A DNA stretch of 64,000 nt from Closterium sp. Naga37s-1 (Eukaryota; Streptophyta; Zygnematophyceae; Desmidiales; Closteriaceae): the NCBI GenBank assembly GCA_947471745.1, contig CANJKZ010000952.1, forward strand, positions 638,001-702,000. Direction: 5' to 3'. Every line of letters begins with the position of its first letter. Position 1 is the stretch's first letter. Position numbers and translations under genes: made by a program. The notes beneath the pieces are model-generated. The model did no database searches and had not been told where the DNA came from. It saw only the letters and a program-made list of their open reading frames with translations. Of this stretch, positions 52,297 to 62,930 are shown in pieces.

Positions 52297-52899
52297 CTAT
52301 CGGACATAGGCGAGGTCCTCGGGTCGCCATGAGGATTCATCGGATGCGCCTACCTACGATTTGCGCTTGCGAGCCATGCTGGTGTGAGCTATTTCTATCT
52401 GTGTATCGAGCAGGTAAGCAGGGTCAAATATGTAGTCAACCACACATCGTAATCCCAATGTTGCTGTTGGTGTGGGGGTGTTTCAGATTGCGCGTGAGAA
52501 GAGCTAAACGTGATCAGCAAAGGTGGTCAGTCGGTGTATAATTGGGTTGCCGCGTGGAGCAAAATACATGAATTTTCACCAATCGTGCAAATTTGGCACG
52601 TGCCAAAGTGCACCACAACGGACTAAACACAGACGTGCGCATGTTATGATGTTGGCAAAGTTGCATGTTCAGCCTTTCGCGCATCTAGTTTAGCCGTGCA
52701 CGGGTGAGTTGGCACGATCGTGCGATGCCCTGCGAGTAATCTCATTGGTGCGCATTCTCGGTATTGGCCTGACAAGAGGTGGTTTATAACGTTGATAACA
52801 ACTTTCTCACTATGCAATATGAGGTAGGCCTGATAGGGGGCCGTAGGAACACGGTTTTAGAATAGGTATATACAGTGATTCAGCAGCATGCATGCATTT
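52297..52899. other. Gene-free stretch between the Harbinger-like relic and element G
   Basis: AT-richer DNA with no domain in any frame and no clear terminal repeat. It may include the unlocated right end of the Harbinger-like element. Some GTGCGC/CGTGCA words repeat near 52600-52760. Confidence 0.4.
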
Positions 52900-53048
52900 C
52901 TCAGAGACGAAGTAGACTAACAAGATAGAGAGAATGATGAATTAGGGTAAGGAGGGGGGGGTACAAGAAGAATGTAGAGAGATTTTATGTACCCCCTAAG
53001 ATGCACCCCACTACAACATATCTCAATCTATACAAACATAGTTTGACA
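52900..53048 (-). repeat. 3' LTR of element G
   Basis: The minus strand starts TGTCAAACTATGTTTGTATAG and contains GTAGTGGGGTGCATC and GGGGGTACA as in sister LTRs. The outer end is estimated. CATCCTCATAGAC at 53049 is the mutated purine tract complement. Confidence 0.65.
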
Positions 53049-53249
53049 CATCCTCATAGACTAAGTGGGGGGGCATCAAAACAAGTAAGGCAGCCAAATG
53101 GTCACAAGACCAGTCAAAAGAAGCAACAACACAAAGCTCAGGGTGGATCACAAAGTCACCACACAGTCTGAGCACTAGCAAGAGGACACAAGGCCAGTTC
53201 AAGAGTTCACAACTATATATAAGTACAAAGACGAGCAAAGCAAGAAACA

Positions 53250-56200
53250 AGAGGCAAGGCTACAGCAACCGAGGGCCTACATCAAAAAGGCCTAGCTGCA
53301 GACAAAACCTGTGGTGGTCACCAGGCGGAAGGGCCTTGGTGAAAATGTATGCAGTCTTGGACTATGAGGCCAAAAAGTCCAAGCACGCCTGACAGCGCCG
53401 CTGCAGCTCTCGCAATAGAAAGTATCTGACGTCGATGTGTTTCACTCCGCTCCCCAGTCGAGGCTCTCGACACAGGAGGATCATGGCCTTGTTGTCAGCA
53501 AACAAGGTTGGAGCAGAGCTCGGCCGCTCACCAAGGTCGGTGAGCAAGAAGGTCAACTAGCGAAGCTCCTGTGCAGCCATGGCACTAGCGTAGATCTCGG
53601 CCTCAGCGCTAGACTGCGCCACACAGACGACGACCGAGTAGACCTCCACGACACAGCACCAGAGCCCAAGCTGAAGAAGTAACCCTGAGTAGACTGCTGG
53701 GTCTCGAAGTCGTCGGCGTAGGAAGAGTCACAGTCACTGGTCAGCACAACTGGCTGCGTCCCTCCAAGCACAAGCCCCATGCCTGATGTAGTCGCTAGAT
53801 ACTTCGCTACCCTCACAGTTGCCGTCCAGTGAGCAGGACGATGCCTTCCAGTCGCAACAAAGCGAGCTCGGATGCTGAGAGGAAAAGCAAGGTCCGGACG
53901 AGTACAGGTCATCAGGCACACGAGGCAGCCCAGAAGCTATGCGTAGGGACCACTAGACTCAAAGGGCTCGTCAGGAACAGGAGTGGTGAGCCTGTGGTCA
54001 ACGGCAAGAGGAGTGGGCTGTGCGGCAGAGGACTGAAATCCGAACCGCCAAAGGACCTGCTGCACCATGTGTGACTAAGTTAGAATGATGGTCCGAGCGG
54101 CTCTGTCCTTGGTGATCTACAAGCCAAGGTAGCGGCGCAGCTCACCAAGGTCAGTGCACGTATGTCTCTTCTGCAGTTCAGACTTCACCTCAGCCAGAGC
54201 AACCCTGTCCGCTGTAGCAAAAACCAAGTCGTCGACGTAGACGAGGATGAAGAAAGGTGTGGCCCCAGAACGAACGAACAGCGACGGGTCGGCGGACGAA
54301 GGACGGAACCCGAGGTCAGCAAGAGTGGTGCGTAGCGTGTCGTGCCACTCACGGGGCGCCTGGCGGAGACAGTAGACTGGTCGCCTCAGGCTCCACTGGG
54401 TCCCAGGCGGGAAAGTGCCAGTGAAGCCAGGAGGACGACGCAACCAGATCTCCTCATGCAGACGGCCCTGGAGAAAGGCAGTCGAGAAGTCGAGGGAGTG
54501 CTTCTCTTAGTCTCGCTGTGCTGCAACATGAAGTAACACCCAAAGAGTAGTCATCTTCGGGGTCGGGGCGAAGGTCTGAAAGAAGTCAACTCCCTCACGC
54601 TGACTGAAACCTCTAGCCACATACCGCGCCTAGAAGACAGGCGGCGATCCAGGCGGACGCTTCACCTTGAAGATCCACATGCCATCAACTACGTTTTCCC
54701 CAAGAAGGGGAACTGCGTCGACGTAAGTGCCTGTGGATCTCCAAGACGCCATCTCTGACTCCATGGCCGCTATCCACTAACATGCCCACTTCCTTGACAC
54801 TGCCTCACGGTACGTGCGAGGAGTCGGTATGTAAAGGGCGTCAGGGTCTCCCTCAGCGGCTAGCAGCATGGCACAGAGATGGGGAGAAGCGGCTGCCAAG
54901 AACTCCAGCTCGTACTGCCTGTCCTCTAGGACGTCACAGCCAGAGGCAGACTCACCCCGGGCGGACAGAGGACGGGAAACCACCACACGGGTGGCGTAGT
55001 CAAGGCGGTGGGTGGCGGCAAAGTCAGAAACAGAGGCAGCAAGAGCCGAAACTGACGACAAAGAGGCAGTAGGGTCCGTGACAAGAGTCGCGAGAACACG
55101 AGAGACAACAGAGCGAGCTATGTGGTGGTAGTCAGTGATAGGGTGAGAGGCGGTGGCTGTAAGGGACGACTCCGGAGGTGACGGGAGAACAGACTAAGGT
55201 GGAGAACGCCGAGGTTGAGGACGAAACAAGACAGAGCGGAGGTCGTCAAAAGGAGACGAGGGACGTGCACGAGCGGGACAGCAAACTGTCCAGTCGTGCG
55301 GGACAACAGGAGGAGACGACTGAGACTGAGGAGGAGAGAAGACAGCCGGGGACGAGTCAGGAGGAGGAAGACTGTGTGCAGTAGGAGACGGTGAGTGGTC
55401 CGGGGAGGAGGAAGGAAGACCAAGGGTCTGGAGGCCACTTACAGGCGGGAACAACTGCTGAAAAACTGACTGCTGCGCCTGCTACTGCTGCTGTTGCAGC
55501 TCCTGCCACTGCAGCTCCTACTGCTCCAGCTCCAGCCTCTCCCGCGCCAACCTCTCCTGCTCCTCGCGCTCAAGCCGAAGAAGAGCCTGGTGACGTGTCG
55601 GGTAGTGGTGGGGAGGCGGAGTACGTGCCGCAGTAGCAGTGTCTCCAACGCTAGTCTCCTCAGAACTAGCACCTCCAGCTCTAGCACCCCCAGAACGAGC
55701 ACCCCCAGAACTAGCACCTCCAGTGCCAACTCCTCTAACTACAGCACCCCCGGAACTGGCACCTCTAGTGCCAGTACCCTCAGCTCCAGCACCCTAAGAA
55801 CTAGCACCTCCAGTGCCATTACCCTCAGCTCTAGCACCCTCAGAACTAGCACCGCCAGCGCCAGCACCCTCAACTCCAGCACCCTCAGTACCAGCACCTC
55901 TAGTGCTTGCGCCTCCAACACCAACACCCCCAGAGTCGACTGCAACCTGTCGCGGTAGTGCCAAAGGCTACTGCGGTGACTTACAGGACGACTGTGGGGA
56001 AGGAGACGGTACCTGACGTGCGACCGATGGGAGAGGGGTAGCGTGAGACACACCAGACGGGGCAAGACCGGGGGGGGCGGGTGTACCGGAGGAACGGGAG
56101 CAGGAGGAGGAGTGGGGGCAAGGAAAAATAGGGGGGGGGGGGGGGACCGGGAGACCTCGACAGGGGTACCGGGCGTAGTATGACACAGACTCGTCAAGCT

Positions 56201-57384
56201 GGACGTAGCGAGAGTCCAAGAACTGGTGGAGGGGCGGGTGGTAAAAGGTGTAGTCGGAGGAGCCTACCGGGAAACGAAGGAAGACATAGGGGAGCGCGCA
56301 AGCCGAAACCTTGTCCGCAAAGGTGTCGTGGACAAGCGCAAGGCAGCCCCAGACACGAAACTCCGACGCAACACCAAGGGAACCGGTCCAAAGACTGGTC
56401 GGTGAAGCCTCTGGCCGTGAGACACGAGGCCAGAGGTTCAGCTGGTGGGCGGCTTTGCGAACCGCATAGGGCCACAGAAAATGGGGCGCACGGGCATGGA
56501 TCATGGAGGTGCGGGCGATCTCTATGACCAAGCCTATGCAGCGCTCAGCAACCCCATTCCGCTGTGGGGACTCCGGAAGCGTCCAGAACTGGGTGATGCC
56601 CTGCTCGCTACAGAATCCGCAAAGAATGCCAGAGCAAAACTCACCCCCACGGGTCGAATTGAAGCTAACCGACAGGACGGCCACGAGTGGCCTCAGTGGC
56701 CAGCAACCACCTGATCAGGGTAGAAGTCACGTCGGACTTCTTCACCAAAGGGAACACGGTGGCGGGAGTATTCGTCAACGACCACCAGAAAGAAGCTTTC
56801 CCTCTATGGCCCACGGCGAGGGGCGGGGCCCCAGACGGTCTGGAAGGGAGCGGTGGCCGGGCGAAGGGAGGAGGAGTGAGGAGTGGCGCGCAGCCTACCC
56901 TCGACGTAAGGAGTGCACGGCGGTGCAGGCGAAGGAGGGAGCGAAGCAAACACGTATGGGAGACTGAGACAAGAGGCTGGCTAGAGATGCTACGGAGGCG
57001 TGGGAGGGACGGGTGACCAAGGCGGTGGTGCCACAAGACTGTCGGGTGGGAGAGTGACCGACAGGAGCACGACGCAGCGACCTGACCAGACGCGGCTACC
57101 TGAAGGGGCACAGTGTGCAGAACGAATAGACACGAGTGAGGCTCCCTGGTGAGCGTGGCAAGATGTGCCCCGGTGGAAGCGTCCATACAGATCGCAGTCC
57201 TTCCGTGCGCAGGAAAAGTGAGTGTGATCCCACGGTCTTGAAGGTATCCAACACATACCAATTTCCGAGAGAACGAGGGGATGTAGAGACCAGTGAGGAC
57301 ACCAGAGGGGACAGCTAGGCACGAGAGGGTGGTAGAACTGCGAGCGACTGCAGGTCCAGAAGTAGGACCAGCCAGGGCAACTGG
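53250..57384 (-). pseudogene. Copia pol of element G: pre-integrase, integrase, RT, RNase H
   Basis: From the right: a post-protease segment (YIPSFSRKLV, near 57270), pre-integrase HPTVLWHHRLGHPSLPRL near 57010, integrase with STRGGEFCSG (the usual SD is ST) and NGVAERCIG around 56560-56660, a glutamine-rich linker (55440-55960), reverse transcriptase with YVDDLVFA near 54240, and RNase H with FADNKAMILL near 53490. Frame changes and stops are frequent, for example near 53935, 54115, 54510 and 54780. The RNase H C-terminus is spoiled by a stop after CLDFLAS. Confidence 0.8.
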
Positions 57385-57512
57385 TGTCAAATAGCATTTG
57401 TATGTCTCTAGGCTGTAGTGGGGCATACTCTAAGGGGTACAACACTTTAGGTCAACCCTACTTGTATCACCCTGCTGCATAATCCACATCATTCATGTTT
57501 TCTATTCTAACA
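57385..57512 (+). repeat. 5' LTR of element H
   Basis: 128 bases from TGTCAAATAGCATTTG to CTATTCTAACA, matched by 61364-61491. Confidence 0.93.
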
Positions 57513-57527
57513 TGGTATCTGAGCACG
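57513..57527 (+). other. Primer binding site of element H
   Basis: TGGTATCTGAGCACG directly follows the LTR and is a close match to the initiator-Met tRNA primer site. ATTTTTTTAGGACCCACC at about 57544-57561 is the family leader motif, here with GGACCC in place of GGGCCC. Confidence 0.82.
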
Positions 57528-57589
57528 TTCCGTTCTATGACCATTTTTTTAGGACCCACCGTTAGCTCAACCTCTGGCCCCGTGTCTCC

Positions 57590-60500
57590 CACCCGGAGAC
57601 CTCCCCTACTTTGCGGTGGACGGGCGAGGTTGGTGATGCGTCGGCGTTTCGGGTCTGGGGTTCCCTCTCTCTTGTACGCGATCCGCCCGCAGGCAAGCTC
57701 TCTTCACGCACTCTTTGGTACGTGTTCCTCGGCTTCCCCACCGACGCACCGCCGTGGCTGTTTTACCACCCGAGCTCTCGTCGTGTCCTCTCCTCCCAGG
57801 ACGTCACCTTTAACGAGTCTGTCTGCTTCTACCGTCTCCACCCCCACCGCAGTTCCCCCGTGCCCCTCCCGCCTCTCTCCTTGTTACCCGACCACCCCCC
57901 CCCCCGGTAGCCCCCCTCCCCCCACAGGGTCCTGCTCCCTCAGGTGTGTCTCAGGTAGACCCACCCCCCTTGGTTGAGCCTTTGGAGGTCTCCTCTGACA
58001 CCTCTGGCCCAGCTGAGAGGGGTGACTATTGCTGCCGACACCGTGGCCCCTCGCCGCTCCGCGCGCTTGGCGGTCCCTCCTGGGTTTCCGCCTCGACCGT
58101 CTTCACCGCCACTGCAGCCCGTCGCTGTGGACTCTGGTGCTGCTGGAGGTGGTGACACTGGGGGTGCTGGCTCTGGGGGTGCTGCAAGTCCTCTGGGTAC
58201 AGGAGGTGCTGGAGGTGCTGCTGCTGGGGGTGCTGCAGGTGCTGTTGCTGGTGGTACTGGTGCACGTCGGCAGGAGCCTCTCTCGCCGGAGCGGCTTCGA
58301 GAGTGGGCTGTCCGGTGGGGCAGCCCCGGTGGCGGAGCAGGACATGCTGGAGCTGGAGGTACTGGAGGTACTGGACCTGGAGGTGCTAGTGCTGGTGTTC
58401 CTGGAGTTGGCCGTGCTGGAGGTACTGGTGCTGGAGGTACTCGAGTTAGTGGTGCTGGAGGCACTGGTGCTACTGGAGGTACTGGAGGTAATGGTGCTGT
58501 GGGTGCTGTTGCTGGTGGTACTGGTTCACGTCGGCAGGAGCCTCTCTCGCCGGAGCGGCTTTGAGAGTGGGCTGTCCGGTGGGGTAGCCCCGGTGGCGGA
58601 GCTGGACGTGCTGGAGCCGGAGGTACTGGAGGTACTGGACCTGGAGGTGCTAGTGCTGGTGTTCCTGGAGTTGGAGGTGCTGACACTGGAGGTGCTACTG
58701 GAGGTACTGTAGTCCTTGGTCCTGGTGCTAGTCGGCAGGAGTCGCTCTCGCCGCAGCAGCTTCGCGAGTGGGCTGTCCGTTGGGGCAATCCTGGTGGTGG
58801 AGCTGGAGGTACTGGTTCAGGGGGTGCTGTTACTACTGGAGCTCGAGGTTCTGGGGGTGCGACTACTCAGCCGCAGCCGTTTGTACTTTGTCACCTTCTC
58901 AGTCTCCCGCCTGCTGTTACTGAGTTCCCTGTTGCTAGCACTACTCCTCCGTTACTGTTTCCACCGCATGACCGGTCTCAGCCGCAGCTACTGCCTTACT
59001 CCCCACTACCTGCTCCTGCTCCTTACACAGCGGTGACAGAGTCCCTCACTGAGAGTAGAGAGCCTGCGTCGCGTCCTGTCACGCCTGTACTACTCGTCGT
59101 GCTGTGCGTCCTCGTCCTCCACCTGTCCCTGGCACGCACATCATGGCACTTCGTCCTTCCTCTGTTCCACAGCGTGTTGTCCTGCCGTCGCCTCCCGCGT
59201 CTTCTCTTCCTCACGTTCCTGACCCTGAGTCTGACCTTGTCCGTTCTGCCAGTCCGACTGTCACTCGTCTACTTGCTACGGTTGTGACTGAACCTTCCTT
59301 TGAGTCTGTTGCTGCGTCTGCCTTAGTTGCTGAGCTTGTTGACTTTGCCGCTTTGTGCCACCTTGACTACACTGCGAGTCTTTGTTTTTGACTCTTCCTG
59401 TCCTCCGTCCGTCGGGGGTGAGCTTGCCCTTGGCTATGACGTCCTTGAGGATAGGCAGTTTGAGCTGGAGTGCCTAGCGGCCACTGCACCTTATCTCGCG
59501 TCCATGCTACTTTGCCCTGAGGGAGACCCGGATGCACAGGACATCCCGACCCCGCGTTCTTACGCAGACACGATCACGGGTCCGTACTCCGCTCAGTGGC
59601 AGATAGCCATGGATGCAGAGATGGCTTCCTGGAAGTTCACACGTCGACGCAGTTCCCCCATCTGGGGCGAACATAGTCAATGGCATGTGGATTTTCAGGG
59701 TGAAGCGGCCACGTGGTTCTCCGCCTGCCTTCAAGGCGCGTTACATTGCACGAGGCTTCAGACAGCGTGAGGGGGTCGACTTCTTCCAGACCTTCTCCCC
59801 CACCCCGAAGATGACCACTCTTAGGGTGCTACTGCACGTTGCAGCACAGCTCGACTACGAGCTGCACTCCCTCGACTTCTCGACAGCCTTCTTGCAGGGC
59901 AGCCTTCACGAGGCTATTTGGTTGCGCCGCCCACCTGGCTTCACTAGGTCGTTTCCTGAGGGTACCCAGCGGAGTCTCCGGCGACCAGTCTATGGTCTGC
60001 GTCAGGCGCCCCGTGAGTGGCACGACACAGTGAGGACTACACTTGCGGCTCTTGGTTTCGCTCCCTCGACTGCTGACCCTTCGCTGTTTCTGCGCACAGA
60101 CGCTTCTTTGCCGCACGTTCTTGTGTACGTCGACAACTTGGTTTTTGCTACTGCTGACACTGAGGCACTGGCCCTAGTGAAGGCGGAGCTGCAAGAGAGA
60201 CACACCTGCACTGACCTGGGTGAGTTGCGCAGCTATCTTGGCTTGCAGATCACCCGGGACAGAGCACGGCGCACCATCACCCTGACTCAGTCACACATGG
60301 TGCAGCAGGTCCTTCAGCGCTTCGGCTTCTCGTGGTCCTTGCCACATCCCACTCCTCTGCCTACAGGCCGCTCGCTCTCAGCTCCACCTTCGGACGAGTC
60401 CGTAGAGCCGAGTGGTCCGTATCCAGAGCTTGTGGGTTGCCTCATGTACATGATGACGTGCACACGACCTGACCTCGCGTACCCTCTCAGCCTCCTGGCT

Positions 60501-61109
60501 CGCTACGTGGCTCCTGGTAGACACCGAAAGGTGCACTGGGAAGCTGCTAAGAGGTAACTGCGTTACTTGTGCAGTACATCAGGCATGGGGCTTGCGCTTG
60601 GAGGACAGGGTTCAGTTGTTCTCACCGGTCACTCAGACGCTTCTTGGGCTGACGACCAGATGACTCACCGGTCGACACAGGGGTACAGTTTCAGCCTCGG
60701 CACTAGTTCTGTCTTGTGGAGGTCCACTCGCTCGTCTTCTGTACTTAGTTCCAGCTATGAGGCCGAGATCTACGCTGGGGCTATGGCTGCACAGGAGCTC
60801 CGCTGGCTGACCTACCTGCTGACCGACTTGGGTGAGCGGCCTCGTTCTCCTCTAGTTCTGTACGTCAACAACAAGGCCATGATTGCCTTGTGTCAGGACC
60901 AGAGACTAGAGCACAGAACGAAGCACATTGCTCTTCGCTACTTCCTCACAAGAGAGCTGCAGCAGCGTGGTCAGATTCGTCTTGCTTACGTGGCCATACT
61001 GGCCAACACTGCTGATGTCTTCACCAAGGCCCTTGGTTCTGGTGATCATCAGCGTTTCTGCACTGCTCTTGGGCTTGAGCCCACTCTGCCTCACCTGCTT
61101 GTCTCTTGA
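57590..61109 (+). pseudogene. Copia pol remnant of element H
   Basis: Integrase C-terminus (LRWTGEVGDASAFRVWG, then VFLGFPTDAP and SSQDVTFNES) at 57600-57910 is followed by a Gly/Ala linker full of 15-base repeats with frame changes (57974-58860). Reverse transcriptase and RNase H follow from about 59613. The reverse transcriptase catalytic box reads YVDNLVFA, so the second aspartate of YVDD is lost. TAA stands at 60555-60557. In RNase H the usual DNKA is NNKA. The polyprotein ends at 61107-61109. These changes leave no working enzyme. Confidence 0.88.
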
Positions 61110-61363
61110 TCTTGCCTTGCACTTGTTGTACTCTGATATATATGATTATACCTGCATGTTTGCACTTGCTAGGTTGTGATCAGTGTACTGCAATTGCTAT
61201 TATAAACTCTGCACGTGAACTGGCCTTGTGGCCGCTTGCTTGTGCTCAGAATGCGTGGTGATCTTGAGATCCACCCTGAGCTTTACTTTGCTTTGTTCTT
61301 TTGCTTGACTGGTCTTGTGACCGTTGGTTGTGTTTGCTATCTCCCACTTTGCCTATGGGGGTG
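61110..61363 (+). other. 3' untranslated region and polypurine tract of element H
   Basis: Includes the conserved family block (GTGAACTGGCCTTGTGGCCG, GAGATCCACCCTGAGC, GACTGGTCTTGTGACC) and ends in GCCTATGGGGGTG before the LTR. Confidence 0.75.
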
Positions 61364-61491
61364 TGTCAAATTGCATTTGTATGTATCTAGGCTGTAGTGG
61401 GGCATACTCTAAGGGGTACAACACTTTAGGTCAACCCTACTTGTATCACCTTGCTGCATAATCCACATCATTCCCGTTTTCTATTCTAACA
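61364..61491 (+). repeat. 3' LTR of element H
   Basis: 128 bases, differing from the 5' LTR at about five positions, and followed by the target duplication ACTGG. Confidence 0.93.
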
Positions 61492-61496
61492 ACTGG

Positions 61497-62060
61497 GACT
61501 GGAGCAGAAATAGGTGTGACAGTGGTGTTGTCGGGGAAGAAGCACTGGGAAGCACCAGAGTACAGCGTGAACGAGAGCGAAGCATCAGCCGAAGGTACTT
61601 CTAGGCCAGTAACTACATAAACACCTACACTAGAAGCACAAATCCCTACACTAGCAGCCGGCCGAGATCCTAAGCTAGGCACACGCAAATCAATTTATCG
61701 AACAGTACAAGAGTTATCAGCATACATGACAGTATAAGCTTTATACGGAGACATATAGTACATATTGTAACCATGGCGAGACAGAGTCAAGCTCAAAACG
61801 CTCATGGTAGAGGTCGTCGAGGCGACGGTAGCAGCGGGACGAGGAGTGGTCAGGGCGCAAGCACGTAGTGCCAGCACCAGGGCCTGCCAGGAACCGGTAC
61901 TGGCAGGGGCCGACGTCGCAACCACCGTGGCGAGCCGCCCAGCTGGCTGTACCGCTGCTGGGGCCGACGCTTCTCCTGCCGGGAGTGCTGCTGCTGCTAC
62001 CGCTGCAGCTGGCCCTGCTACTGCAGAACTCTAGCGGACGCCATGGCACAAGCCATATGG
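61497..62060 (-). pseudogene. Gag C-terminus and protease of element G
   Basis: Right to left: a zinc-binding segment with C-x13-C-x4-H-x4-C (PCQYRFLAGPGAGTTC, then DHSSSRCYRRLDD), and farther left the protease start FTLYSGASQCFF near 61555. In the protease the catalytic aspartate of DSGAS is Tyr. The frame changes near 61700. The segment is separated from the rest of G by element H. Confidence 0.75.
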
Positions 62061-62089
62061 GCGTGGGAGCGGCAGGAGCTAGAAACGGT

Positions 62090-62395
62090 CGGGCGCGGTG
62101 GGGGAGCCACTAGGAGCGGTGGGGGGCGGTGGGGAGCGGTTGGGAGCGGTCAGGTGCGATCAGGAGCGGCTAGGAGCGGTCAAGTGCGGTCGACTACGAT
62201 AGGGTACGATCTAGTGCGGTGGAATGTGGTTGGAAGGGGCCTAACCAGGTGGAGTGCGGTTGGGAGTGGTTAGGAGCGATTGAGTGCGGCTAGAAGTGGT
62301 CAGGTGCGGCTAGGAGTGGTCGGGTGCGATGGGGTGCGGTCTAGTGCTGTATACAACAGTCAGGTGCGGTCTAGTGCGGTGGGGACTGAGCGTCT
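62090..62395. repeat. Degenerate short repeats GGAGCGGT/CAGGTGCG
   Basis: About 300 bases of irregular 10- and 20-base units such as GGAGCGGTCAGGTGCGATCA and TGGAGTGCGGTTGGGAGTGG. It may be what remains of the gag glycine-rich region or leader of element G, but no frame supports this firmly. Confidence 0.55.
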
Positions 62396-62930
62396 TTTCA
62401 AAACTTTTTAAACCGAGCCAAATCCGATCCTGCGCATGATAGATCGAGGGAGGGGTCGCCCCCTCGGCGCGAATGTTTCGCGCACTGTTGGAATCGAAAA
62501 AGTCAACCAATTTGCCTCGCAAAGTCCAACAAGCAGGTTGCGACTATCGCAACCTGCAAACGAAATCGTGTCCCGGTTGTCGCTAGAACCACCTAATCGC
62601 GCGTGGACGCGATCAGGTACTAGAGTTTTTATGATAATTGAAAGTATACACCAAAAGGGCAAGCATATACTGACAAAGACGGTCGTAACCGTGTGTGAGG
62701 AGTTAGAGGGGGGACCTCTGCCTCTAAATGAGATTCCTAGGGCCTGGTGGGCCTAGCCCTTCGCGCTGACCAGATTGCTGCAAAACCGTTTGACCACTTC
62801 AAACTGTTGCCATCCAACTTGATATTCCTTAGCATGTTCCACTCCTCCGATGAACCACTCTGCCTTTGTTTACGCCACGTCGGCCCGAAATTGTGGATAT
62901 ACAGCTTCACATGTTGCCGAAAAGCCACCT
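62396..62930. other. Gene-free stretch with a perfect hairpin
   Basis: No domain is seen in any frame. GCAGGTTGCGA-CTA-TCGCAACCTGC at 62533-62557 is an 11-base perfect inverted repeat with a 3-base loop. The stretch separates element G from the LINE-like relic. Confidence 0.5.

Larger units (their letters stand above)
57385..61491 (+). mobile_element. Copia element H, internally deleted
   Basis: 4107 bases with LTRs of 128 bases (57385-57512 and 61364-61491, about five differences) and target duplication ACTGG (57380-57384 and 61492-61496). It inserted in the protease region of element G, in the opposite orientation. Gag, protease and most of integrase are missing: the leader passes almost directly into the integrase C-terminus near 57590. 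It is non-autonomous and also mutated. Confidence 0.93.
52900..62090 (-). mobile_element. Copia element G, decayed and split by element H
   Basis: The 3' LTR and purine tract are at the left (about 52900-53060), pol runs 53362-57384, and after H the protease and C-terminal gag continue at 61497-62060. No 5' LTR or primer site is visible on the right, so the 5' end is lost or unrecognisable. The linker is Q/P/S rich like that of element C. Numerous stops and frame changes show a long-dead copy, the oldest of the copia elements here apart from C. Confidence 0.75.

Noticed and set aside
61804-62273. Plus-strand open frames over the G remnant
   Set aside because: The minus strand carries recognisable gag sequence; the plus frames have no domain.
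62396-62930. Helitron 3' end
   Set aside because: The hairpin is not followed by CTRR within about 12 bases.
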